DNA from: a virus
Virus record (IMG/VR): IMGVR_UViG_3300025280_000023
Location: 59,550-123,549 of that record
Reading direction: 5' to 3' (one strand)
DNA: 64,000 nt
Positions 25,730 through 32,639 of the stretch are shown in pieces. Under the pieces are notes generated by a model, which was given only the letters and a program-made list of their open reading frames with translations, was not told where the DNA came from and made no database searches. How positions within the stretch are numbered: the stretch's first letter is position 1; each line of letters begins with the position of its first letter. Both the position numbers and the translations under genes were made by a program.

Positions 25730-26502
25730 AATTACTATTTGAAAAATTCGATAGATTTTTAGCGTCCGTCCCCGGCAAGGATCTCGAAGGCAAAACCATT
25801 GTTTTATTTGGAGATTCCCAGATGATAGGCGCCCCCAAAGAAGGCAGAGATTATGCGCATCAGGCGCGAGTATTCGGCGTCCCGAAGACATTCAACTTCA
25901 GGAAAAAGGAAGGCTGGGTACGAAATGAGCATATGGGATCGAAGCTAGAATCCCTACTAAGGGCCCGTGGCGCTAATGTAATTAGAATTGCTAAGGGCGG
26001 GACAGGCTCTAGGTTTTGGAATAAAACCCTCACTAACCGGACGGCGGAGTACCTTAAGACGTTAAAACCAGATCAGGTTATTATAAGCTTAGGTGAGAAT
26101 GACTCTTGGCGTGGTGGTTATGGCAGAGATCAAAAACATATGACAAATTTTTTCAAAGACAACGCCCTGCCTCTTATGCAAAAATTAAAATCTATTTCTC
26201 CTAACGTCACATGGTTTGGACCAGCGCACAGACATAGTTCAACAAGTGGAGAAAAGGGCCTCAAAGTTAAGCGTGGAAGATTCGAAACAGATCGCCACCT
26301 GAGTGAATTCGGAAAGCAGGCAGGAGTTAACTATGTCTCAATGTTGGATTGGCCAGAAAGGGAACCGACGTTCCAGGGCCTGAGACCCAAAGAGATCCGG
26401 TATGATAAGATTCACTATAGAGGGCCAGCGGCTCAAGCATACGCCGATGAGATTAATCGAAACATTGCGCCAATTAAACCTTTGGACTCTACACTAGAAT
26501 AA
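25726..26502 (+). CDS. SGNH-family hydrolase with capsid-targeting-like N-terminus
   Basis: 258 aa. The four SGNH blocks are visible: IVLFGDSQ (Ser31 nucleophile), KGGTGSRF (Gly), ISLGEND (Asn) and YDKIHYRG (Asp-x-x-His). SGNH enzymes remove acyl or acetyl groups from lipids, polysaccharides or peptidoglycan. The MKLLFEKFDRFLASVP N-terminus places it with the packaged candidates, so cell-wall or capsule modification on entry is a reasonable inference. Confidence 0.8.
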   Translation: MKLLFEKFDRFLASVPGKDLEGKTIVLFGDSQMIGAPKEGRDYAHQARVFGVPKTFNFRKKEGWVRNEHMGSKLESLLRARGANVIRIAKGGTGSRFWNKTLTNRTAEYLKTLKPDQVIISLGENDSWRGGYGRDQKHMTNFFKDNALPLMQKLKSISPNVTWFGPAHRHSSTSGEKGLKVKRGRFETDRHLSEFGKQAGVNYVSMLDWPEREPTFQGLRPKEIRYDKIHYRGPAAQAYADEINRNIAPIKPLDSTLE

Positions 26503-26570
26503 TATTTATTTCTAGCGCTCTTCGTGCATTTCATGGTATTAAAGGATAATAATAAATCCTGGAAAATATT
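26503..26570 (+). other. Short AT-rich intergenic gap
   Basis: Contains AATATTTATT and an AAAGGAT stretch before the 26571 ATG; no clear promoter. Confidence 0.3.
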
Positions 26571-26678
26571 ATGGAATTTGAATTGTGGATGTTATTAGAG
26601 TTGTGCAAAGTAATGACCTTATCTTTGATTATTGCCATTATAGCGAATGCTTTAATCCCTCAACAAAACAATGATTAG
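26571..26678 (+). CDS. Tiny membrane peptide, 35 aa
   Basis: MEFELWMLLELCKVMTL then LIIAIIANALIP: one transmembrane helix. Overlaps the next ATG by 8 nt. Confidence 0.5.
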   Translation: MEFELWMLLELCKVMTLSLIIAIIANALIPQQNND

Positions 26679-26811
26679 AAATGCCATAAAAGAAATACTG
26701 ATTGGATGTGTATTAATAGCAATGTTTACCCTACTTATGAGAACTTGCGTGTTTATGGCTTATGAGCATGTAGATAAAACAGCAGAAGCTTTTATAATCA
26801 AAGGAGAATAA
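26671..26811 (+). CDS. Small membrane protein, 46 aa
   Basis: MIRNAIKEILIGCVLIAMF: one transmembrane helix, then a short charged tail. Immediately precedes the outer-membrane protein gene. Confidence 0.55.
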   Translation: MIRNAIKEILIGCVLIAMFTLLMRTCVFMAYEHVDKTAEAFIIKGE

Positions 26812-26812
26812 A

Positions 26813-27316
26813 GTGAGAGTTTTAAGAAATATTATACTGGCGGCCTTTCTTATGGGAACGCTGTCATTTACTGTCAATGCGGAGTATTCGGTCGGCTTTG
26901 CGGCGGGCGGCACACGAGGTGCTGGCGCTACTTTTAGAAGCCTGCCAGAAGACACCTCCTGGGGATGGCAAGTAACTGGGCTTCCTCTGGTTCATCCGGA
27001 CGGCGGAGTAGTGTCCCTGGGCGCACAAGCTGTCTACGTACTGCACAAAAGCCAGACAGGCATGGCTTACGCCACTCTTGGCGGGGGGACAGTAGCAATG
27101 TGGGACAACTGCACAGAGGAAGATTCAAAAGATGATATCTTTTGCGAAGATGAAAGTAACTGGGGTGTTGGCCTGGGACCGGGCTTAGGATTTGAACTAA
27201 GAATGGTAGACAACCTTGCGTTTGCACTAGATGTGCCGTTGGCAGTTCTGTTTGTCAATGAAGAGTTTCATGGTATCCTTCCGGTTCCCAATCTATCATT
27301 GATGTATTATTGGTAA
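26813..27316 (+). CDS. Outer-membrane beta-barrel-like protein, 167 aa
   Basis: GTG start with AAAGGAG upstream. Signal peptide (RNIILAAFLMGTLSFTVNA), then alternating Gly/aromatic strands and a C-terminal LSLMYYW ending in an aromatic residue, as in BAM-assembled barrels. A Cys pair lies in an acidic loop (WDNCTEEDSKDDIFCED). A phage-made surface protein of this kind could mask a receptor; that is inference. Confidence 0.65.
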   Translation: MRVLRNIILAAFLMGTLSFTVNAEYSVGFAAGGTRGAGATFRSLPEDTSWGWQVTGLPLVHPDGGVVSLGAQAVYVLHKSQTGMAYATLGGGTVAMWDNCTEEDSKDDIFCEDESNWGVGLGPGLGFELRMVDNLAFALDVPLAVLFVNEEFHGILPVPNLSLMYYW

Positions 27317-27320
27317 GAAC

Positions 27321-27935
27321 TTACTTCTTAGGACGTCTTAAAAGGAACCTCTTTTTGGGTTTCTTTTGTTCGTTAACATATCCACCAAAGTCGTCGTGGT
27401 CCATTTCATTCGTATAGAACTCTGCGGCTTTGCGACGCTCTTGTGTTCTTCGTTCTTCTTCGGCATCTTCGAGAGAATTAAACCAATCTTCACTCTGGCC
27501 GTCGGCGTCGATTTTGCCTGTTCTAGAATGAAGGTCCCACAAAGAGATCCCAAGATCTTGAGCCCAGCTTGTGTCTGACTCGCCCTCTCGGCGTGTAGAG
27601 TATGGCTTGCCTTGCCACTTAAACTTTGCTTGGCCTCTCTCCCTGGCCAAGCTGTAGGCGTCGTCGAAATTACCCACAACGTCCTTGTCGGGCGCTACGG
27701 TCTGCTGAATTTCAGGAGGTGCCACGCTGCGGGCTCCGGCCTCTTCACCGGTTGGCAGTGTCATGGGTCCTGCTGTTAGCTCGTCTTCTCTGGCATACGC
27801 GGGCTCTTCCAAGCCACAGCCACCGTCTCTACCAAAGGCGGATTCCCCAGTGCCGTGGCCGCCACCGTCTTCGTCGTCTCGTGTATACATTATATAACGA
27901 GCCCAATTTTCTAGCAAGGGCTTCATTTTGCTCAT
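27321..27935 (-). CDS. Candidate internal protein on the minus strand, 204 aa
   Basis: I place the start at ATG 27935 (MSKMKPLLENWARYI) because a CTATTTAT box lies exactly 3 nt upstream. The LENW N-terminus matches the packaged candidates, although no clear (L/I)-x-E site follows within 20 residues. Gly/Asp-rich N-terminal half, basic C-terminus (KKPKKRFLLRRPKK). Convergent with the barrel gene. Confidence 0.6.
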   Translation of the reverse strand: MSKMKPLLENWARYIMYTRDDEDGGGHGTGESAFGRDGGCGLEEPAYAREDELTAGPMTLPTGEEAGARSVAPPEIQQTVAPDKDVVGNFDDAYSLARERGQAKFKWQGKPYSTRREGESDTSWAQDLGISLWDLHSRTGKIDADGQSEDWFNSLEDAEEERRTQERRKAAEFYTNEMDHDDFGGYVNEQKKPKKRFLLRRPKK

Positions 27936-27938
27936 GAC

Positions 27939-27946
27939 ATAAATAG
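27939..27946 (-). promoter_or_regulatory. Late-type box CTATTTAT, 3 nt before ATG
   Basis: CTATTTAT-GTC-ATG (ATG 27935). Back to back with the plus-strand box at 27967, so two divergent late promoters share this short gap. Confidence 0.55.
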
Positions 27947-27966
27947 GGTATAACAAAAAGAAAAAG

Positions 27967-27974
27967 CTATATAT
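27967..27974 (+). promoter_or_regulatory. Late-type box CTATATAT, 3 nt before ATG
   Basis: CTATATAT-TAT-ATG (ATG 27978). Confidence 0.5.
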
Positions 27975-27977
27975 TAT

Positions 27978-28397
27978 ATGAAGTTAATACCAAGAATAAA
28001 ATATATATCCGTCGTGCTTTTAATGTTTTTAATAGCGGCGTGCTCCTCCGTGTGTCCCGAAGTAACGGGCACTACCTACATTAAAGAGTATCCTGTCGTT
28101 CTCTATTCTGCTTCTTGGTGTCACTGGTGTGGCGTAGCAAAAGAATTCCTTGATGACAATGAGATTGCCTATATCGAAAGAAACCTTGAAGATCCTAAAG
28201 AATACAAAAAACTTAAAGAAGTAGCCAAGGAGTTACAGTATGGGGGATCGCTAAATGTTGTTCCAATTTTTATTGTAAGGAACAGGATAATAACAGGCTT
28301 CAGACCAGAAAAGATTCTGTATATTTTAGATAAAACCAACGGGGTCGTAAAGAAGCTGACCAATCATGAATCTCCCAGAAGTATTATTTTTAAATGA
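27978..28397 (+). CDS. Glutaredoxin-like lipoprotein
   Basis: 139 aa. Lipobox LIAAC (Cys22), then a thioredoxin fold: VVLYSASWCHWCGVAKEFLDD carries a CxxC active site (CHWC), and VVPIFIVRNRIITGF contains the cis-Pro. Probably anchored in a membrane on the periplasmic side and acting on disulfides; the partner is unknown. Confidence 0.8.
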   Translation: MKLIPRIKYISVVLLMFLIAACSSVCPEVTGTTYIKEYPVVLYSASWCHWCGVAKEFLDDNEIAYIERNLEDPKEYKKLKEVAKELQYGGSLNVVPIFIVRNRIITGFRPEKILYILDKTNGVVKKLTNHESPRSIIFK

Positions 28398-28546
28398 AAA
28401 TAGATATAAAAACGCTGATTTCACTCTTTGCGATGGTTGCTGCCTTGAGTGGCATATGGTATACTACACAAGATAGGCTACACCATTTAGAAGAAGATGT
28501 TACACAATTGCAAAAACAGGTTAACCGTTTACTTAGAACACGATGA
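28394..28546 (+). CDS. Small membrane protein with coiled coil, 50 aa
   Basis: MKIDIKTLISLFAMVAALSG (one helix), then a leucine-zipper-like LEEDVTQLQKQVNRLL. ATGA overlaps on both sides. The layout resembles very short inner-membrane spanin-like proteins, but it is too short to call. Confidence 0.55.
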   Translation: MKIDIKTLISLFAMVAALSGIWYTTQDRLHHLEEDVTQLQKQVNRLLRTR

Positions 28547-30693
28547 AACACTTACTTAAAAATTGGCATGAGTACTCAAGCAAGTCCGTAAGCCAGATCC
28601 TTGAAGAAGGACAAGCGGAGAACTTAATAAAAAAGTTTCCCGAGCTTGAACTGGCATATGAGGAAGGGATCAAAAATCCCCAGTATTTGATGTGGATTGC
28701 AAAGCGCCGTGGTGGAGAGCCCGTGATGGATATCGTTGATATCATTAGGGTTTTTGATAAAAACAAAAACAGAATAAAACAGAAGGGGTTGAGTCCGGAC
28801 ATTTATTCATACAAAACTCCCGGCTCTCTCAGGACTATGCTTGAGGAACTAGGCGGCTCAAAATCCAAAGAAAGACGCAGACTCAAAGAAGAAGAAACAA
28901 CCCATCTTGGTGAGTTTGGCCCATGGGTGGTTGTGATGCCACACACCAAGGAAAGTAGCTGTCAGCTTGGAAAAGGGACCACTTGGTGTACAGCCGCCAC
29001 TGAAACACAAAATCTTTTCTTGAGTTATGTAGGCAGGAAAGAACATGATATCGTCCTTTATTATATAATAGAGCGTGGTCAAGATCCCAGGAAGAACCCA
29101 GATGCCAAGCTGTCCGTTGGATTCATCAACGGAGAACCAAGGCTAGAAGGTGAGCATGGGGGCGTTTCTGTAAATGCCGCTAACGATGGCCTACAAAAAT
29201 CAGACTTGCAAAGAATCCTAGTAGATAGATTCCCGCCCATAATGGATGCAATGCGTGCACACGCAAAATCCATTAAGGGTCTGCATCCAGCCAAGAAGCA
29301 AGTACGAGATGCTGCCAAAAATGTTCAATTATATCAAGAAGTTATAAAGAACCTCGAAGGCGACGAAAAGTTTGATATGATCAAACAAGTCTTAAAATAT
29401 GAGCCGGCACAGGAAGTAATGTCCGCGATGTTTGATGATCTCTTTACAAGCGTATCGGATATAAGAGAGAGTATAGGTGCCTACGGACAATCGCGTGGTA
29501 TTGTATATAACAAAATCGCTGGAGCAGTTCCGAAGAAGACCGAGGAGTTTATGTTTCCGGAAAAGTTATTCAATGATAAGGAATACTTTAGATGGAACCA
29601 GGACGATGTTCGCGTTGTTCTCGGATCTATGCTTGCGTCCCAAAGACCACTTGAATACGCCTTCCCGGTTTCATTCTTAAGAAAAGCATATGACTTTACA
29701 AGGATAGAACCAGACGAGTCGGGTATTGTATTTAGATATGTAGCCCAAGAGGTTGTTGCCTCACCAAGCGTAACCCCCGAGTTGCAGAAAGCGATCCTGG
29801 ACGATAGCTTTCACAGGGCGCAGCATGGTAATAATATGTATCGCTTTGGGACGCACAGTGAAATTGCCAAGGTTATCGTTAAAAAGCCCGGAACCCCCAT
29901 CGAACTAATCATAGACGCCTGCAAAAAGAACCCGACAGAGTATACACTTAATGGCGCTATAAACAATTTATACGGAACTGGACGAGTCCAGAATGATAAG
30001 CCCCGAATTGAAGATTTGCGAAAATTTGTTTCGGAGGATTGGTCAGAAATAGTGTACGATGGCGACCATATGTACAGGATGGCAAGGGCACTGTTCCTCG
30101 GAAAACAAGATTTAATGACACCCGAATTGCTCAACGATATCTATAGTATGATAAAGCAATGGTACGGTGCACAGACGTATGCGCCAGCGAAAACGAAAAA
30201 AGTCCTTTCTGAGCTAGTCGCTTCGATGATTAGGGAATACGAATCCCGACCCTCTAACCTGGGGGTTATAAAAAGAATCATTAACGACATTGAGGGCATG
30301 GAACACGACCTCTCTCATGGCACTCTCAATAGGTTACGGAGACTAGCTGGCCTGAAACAAAAACCAGATGATGTTTTCCATTTTAGGAGATACAAAAACG
30401 TAGAAGATGTAAAAGACGATTATGCAGCTTGGGCCCTAATACGACAAGACCAAATGGAGAAGTATTTATTCCCATTAGTTGAAGTAATAGTTGAAGAGAA
30501 TACCGAAGCGCACCCAACCTGGGTATCCAAAGAAGTCCCGCTGATATCAGACTTTTTTGATGCCGATAAAAGCTATCCCAAGGAACACCAAATATACATG
30601 AATATGACACCCGAAGAGCGTATAGCCGCTGTTCGACTCACCATGTACATGCAAGGAACACTTAGGATTAACCCGCAGGGGTATGTAGAATGA
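28543..30693 (+). CDS. Candidate internal protein with WCTA motif and helical repeats, 716 aa
   Basis: N-terminus MKHLLKNWHEYSSKSVSQILE. Around residues 125-195: VVVMPHTKESSCQLGKGTTWCTAA and YYIIERGQDP, then LSVGFINGEPRLEG. GxGTxWCTA is a motif I know from uncharacterised phage proteins; its layout parallels the PcfJ-like and CHS proteins nearby. The C-terminal half shows repeats of the type TPELQKAIL and TPIELIIDACKKN (HEAT/variant-ARM-like). Confidence 0.68.
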   Translation: MKHLLKNWHEYSSKSVSQILEEGQAENLIKKFPELELAYEEGIKNPQYLMWIAKRRGGEPVMDIVDIIRVFDKNKNRIKQKGLSPDIYSYKTPGSLRTMLEELGGSKSKERRRLKEEETTHLGEFGPWVVVMPHTKESSCQLGKGTTWCTAATETQNLFLSYVGRKEHDIVLYYIIERGQDPRKNPDAKLSVGFINGEPRLEGEHGGVSVNAANDGLQKSDLQRILVDRFPPIMDAMRAHAKSIKGLHPAKKQVRDAAKNVQLYQEVIKNLEGDEKFDMIKQVLKYEPAQEVMSAMFDDLFTSVSDIRESIGAYGQSRGIVYNKIAGAVPKKTEEFMFPEKLFNDKEYFRWNQDDVRVVLGSMLASQRPLEYAFPVSFLRKAYDFTRIEPDESGIVFRYVAQEVVASPSVTPELQKAILDDSFHRAQHGNNMYRFGTHSEIAKVIVKKPGTPIELIIDACKKNPTEYTLNGAINNLYGTGRVQNDKPRIEDLRKFVSEDWSEIVYDGDHMYRMARALFLGKQDLMTPELLNDIYSMIKQWYGAQTYAPAKTKKVLSELVASMIREYESRPSNLGVIKRIINDIEGMEHDLSHGTLNRLRRLAGLKQKPDDVFHFRRYKNVEDVKDDYAAWALIRQDQMEKYLFPLVEVIVEENTEAHPTWVSKEVPLISDFFDADKSYPKEHQIYMNMTPEERIAAVRLTMYMQGTLRINPQGYVE

Positions 30694-31031
30694 TTATAAT
30701 AGAGAACAGCAGGATACCGGGGTGGTTATCAAAAATAGCGCCAATAGACATAAGGGCCGTAACCATTTGGCCGTTTGTCCTATCTAAAGAGCCAATGGAC
30801 ACCAGAACGAAGCAACACGAAATGATTCATGTGGCCCAGCAAAAGGAACTCTTGGCAATCCCGTTCTTTCTTTTATACGGGATATTCTGGTTGATTGGGT
30901 TAGTCAGGTATGGAGACGGACACGTTGCGTACAGAAGGATCCCCTTCGAGCAAGAGGCATACGCAAACGAAATGAAAGAAGATTATCTGGGATATCGTAA
31001 GGCGTACAACTGGATTAAATATAAAATATGA
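30690..31031 (+). CDS. Zincin-like metalloprotease-fold protein, 113 aa
   Basis: KQHEMIHVAQQKEL contains an HExxH zinc motif and EQEAYANEM may supply a third ligand. A hydrophobic stretch (LAIPFFLLYGIFWLIGLV) may anchor it in the membrane. Overlaps both neighbours by 4 nt. Substrate unknown. Confidence 0.65.
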   Translation: MIIIENSRIPGWLSKIAPIDIRAVTIWPFVLSKEPMDTRTKQHEMIHVAQQKELLAIPFFLLYGIFWLIGLVRYGDGHVAYRRIPFEQEAYANEMKEDYLGYRKAYNWIKYKI

Positions 31032-31660
31032 AACTCCTACTTGAAAACTGGCGCGCGTTTTTGACAGAAGGTAAAAAAGTAAAGTACTATAGAGCCCAGC
31101 CAGCGTCCACTGATGTCATCAGGACAAATGATTATATAACTATGTCTAGAAGGTTTGCTATCGATCACGCAACAACGTCAGCAACGTTTCACGATGAAAA
31201 CTTCCACGTTGTCTTTACACTGATTAATCAGGACGATGTTAAAGAGGCAGATAATCCCGGCGAGTATCGTTATACCGGGAGGCCTCTGAAGGCGGTGCCA
31301 GTGTTGATGGCGGCCCCAGACGGAGATGTAAAGCCCATCAAAGTTAGATTGGAAGAACTCCACTATCCACTGGCTGATCGCAATGAGTGGTATGGGGACG
31401 CAGACTATAAAGCCAGAGGCGGCCACATGGCCAATATGACCCCAGATGAATACCTAAGAAGGGTCAGGCCACTAGACGTAGATGAGGTGGCAAGAGAAAA
31501 TATCGATGACCTAAAGAACCATATCCTATCCGGTCGGACCCTAGATCCCCTAGCTATCTACGAAGATGGAAAAGAGGACGGGAGACACAGAGCACACGCA
31601 GCCAAAGAGTTGGGCATCAAGCAAGTTCCAGTAATTCTTTTCGAGAACCAAAGCAAGTGA
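31028..31660 (+). CDS. Candidate injected fusion: ART-like segment plus ParB-like domain
   Basis: 210 aa. N-terminus MKLLLENWRAFLTE with an L-T-E site. The first half (KVKYYRAQP, YITMSRRFAIDHATTS, FHVVFTLINQDDV, YRYTGR) follows the order of small ADP-ribosyltransferase-like folds. The second half, LDPLAIYEDGKEDGRHRAHAAKELG then VPVILF, is a ParB/sulfiredoxin-like domain (GRHRA signature), a fold found in phage NTPases and nucleases. Last gene of the plus-strand block. Confidence 0.65.
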   Translation: MKLLLENWRAFLTEGKKVKYYRAQPASTDVIRTNDYITMSRRFAIDHATTSATFHDENFHVVFTLINQDDVKEADNPGEYRYTGRPLKAVPVLMAAPDGDVKPIKVRLEELHYPLADRNEWYGDADYKARGGHMANMTPDEYLRRVRPLDVDEVARENIDDLKNHILSGRTLDPLAIYEDGKEDGRHRAHAAKELGIKQVPVILFENQSK

Positions 31661-31706
31661 ACAAAGTACAAGGCCTTGCTTGACTATTATCAGCTTACGT
31701 TGACCA

Positions 31707-31736
31707 TTGTCAAATTACTCTAAAAGCTTGTAATAT
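31707..31736 (+). promoter_or_regulatory. Sigma70-like promoter (TTGTCA-18-TAATAT)
   Basis: Upstream of the small RNA at 31759, with a late-type box just downstream. Confidence 0.4.
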
Positions 31737-31749
31737 AAACAAAATTATA

Positions 31750-31757
31750 CTATTTAT
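31750..31757 (+). promoter_or_regulatory. Late-type box CTATTTAT before the small RNA
   Basis: The hairpin GTGTCCCC begins at 31760, right where a T4-type late transcript would start. Confidence 0.5.
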
Positions 31758-31758
31758 A

Positions 31759-31886
31759 GGTGTCCCCTAAGGTAGGATAATCCATGGGGGACACTGGGAG
31801 AAGTTTCCAAGGCTCCACGGCAGACACGCTAGGGTAGCCCATGAAACGCCCTAGCCCGCCGAAAGTTTGCCGTGGAGCCTCTTTTT
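31759..31886 (+). ncRNA. Small structured RNA ending in a terminator, about 128 nt
   Basis: 5' hairpin GTGTCCCC/GGGGACAC (31760-31794), a linker, then a nested stem GGCTCCACGGCA/TGCCGTGGAGCC (31811/31868, 12 bp) enclosing GCTAGGG/CCCTAGC (31828/31849), followed by CTTTTTAT. Promoter elements precede it. No reading frame. It lies at the end of the plus-strand block, so a pure terminator role is the alternative. Confidence 0.6.
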
Positions 31887-31957
31887 ATATAGTTCCCACG
31901 TTGGGAAGCTTGCCTTACCCTGCCTCGCGAGTTGTAACCAAAGGCCAGGTGCGCAAA
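31887..31957. other. Gap between convergent blocks
   Basis: Seventy bases between the small RNA and the minus-strand gene; nothing recognised. Confidence 0.4.
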
Positions 31958-32269
31958 CTACAGGTGGCTTATATCGTCAGGGTCCATCATGCGAGCCAGA
32001 TATTCCCAGTAGTCAAAATACAGGTCCTCAAGCTCATCTAGGTTCATCACGCGGTTCCCCTTCTGGGACTCGCTTTGCAGGTGCTTAATAAATAACTTCT
32101 TAGAAGAATCACCACCCTTACCAGGACCAGCGTTTGCAAACGGAGGCAGAGGGTGGTCGTAAGGAACCTCATCAAGAAACTGCAAAACATCATCCCGCGT
32201 TAGGCCCTCACGCACCAACCTCTTGGTTGCATGGTGAAAACCTTCCATAATAAGCTTCATATCACGCAT
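31958..32269 (-). CDS. Candidate internal protein, 103 aa
   Basis: MRDMKLIMEGFHHATKRLVRE N-terminus, close to that of the next gene (MRDMKLILGKWDQFVNE), so the two likely arose by duplication. An R-x-E site follows, not the expected L-x-E. Acidic helical C-terminus. GTATAAAT lies 3 nt before the ATG. Confidence 0.6.
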   Translation of the reverse strand: MRDMKLIMEGFHHATKRLVREGLTRDDVLQFLDEVPYDHPLPPFANAGPGKGGDSSKKLFIKHLQSESQKGNRVMNLDELEDLYFDYWEYLARMMDPDDISHL

Positions 32270-32272
32270 GTT

Positions 32273-32280
32273 ATTTATAC
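32273..32280 (-). promoter_or_regulatory. Late-type box GTATAAAT, 3 nt before ATG
   Basis: The best match to T4 TATAAATA among the set; GTATAAAT-AAC-ATG (ATG 32269). Confidence 0.5.
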
Positions 32281-32622
32281 ATCCTTAGGGATGAAATGAA
32301 GCGGATCGCCGCCTTGGCTCGCCGGGTCCATTATGCGACTTACGGTGCTAAAGGGGTTCGAGTCATCAGGCTTTTTGTGTCTTGACGGACCGGGCGGAGT
32401 TGCAGGCTCTCCATGAGTCAATGCCATCGCTAGCTCTCTGCTCTCGGCGGCGGACCCTTGCGTATCGGGGTCAACATCGTCATCCAGTCCCGTTGGAACC
32501 AAAGATTGCTGAGGATCAACAATGCCGGATGTGCCCTCTGCGCTAGACCCTTGTCGCAGCTTATACTGCTGCTCGTTTACGAACTGGTCCCATTTTCCCA
32601 ATATGAGTTTCATATCCCGCAT
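32275..32622 (-). CDS. Candidate internal protein, 115 aa
   Basis: Start placed at 32622 because a CTAATTAT box lies exactly 3 nt upstream; in-frame sequence further upstream looks non-coding. MRDMKLILGKWDQFVNE carries the targeting pattern and a V-N-E site. The rest is Ser/Pro/Asp-rich and probably disordered, with FIPKDV at the end. Confidence 0.6.
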   Translation of the reverse strand: MRDMKLILGKWDQFVNEQQYKLRQGSSAEGTSGIVDPQQSLVPTGLDDDVDPDTQGSAAESRELAMALTHGEPATPPGPSRHKKPDDSNPFSTVSRIMDPASQGGDPLHFIPKDV

Positions 32623-32625
32623 GCT

Positions 32626-32633
32626 ATAATTAG
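32626..32633 (-). promoter_or_regulatory. Late-type box CTAATTAT, 3 nt before ATG
   Basis: CTAATTAT-AGC-ATG (ATG 32622). Confidence 0.5.
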
Positions 32634-32639
32634 GCGACA

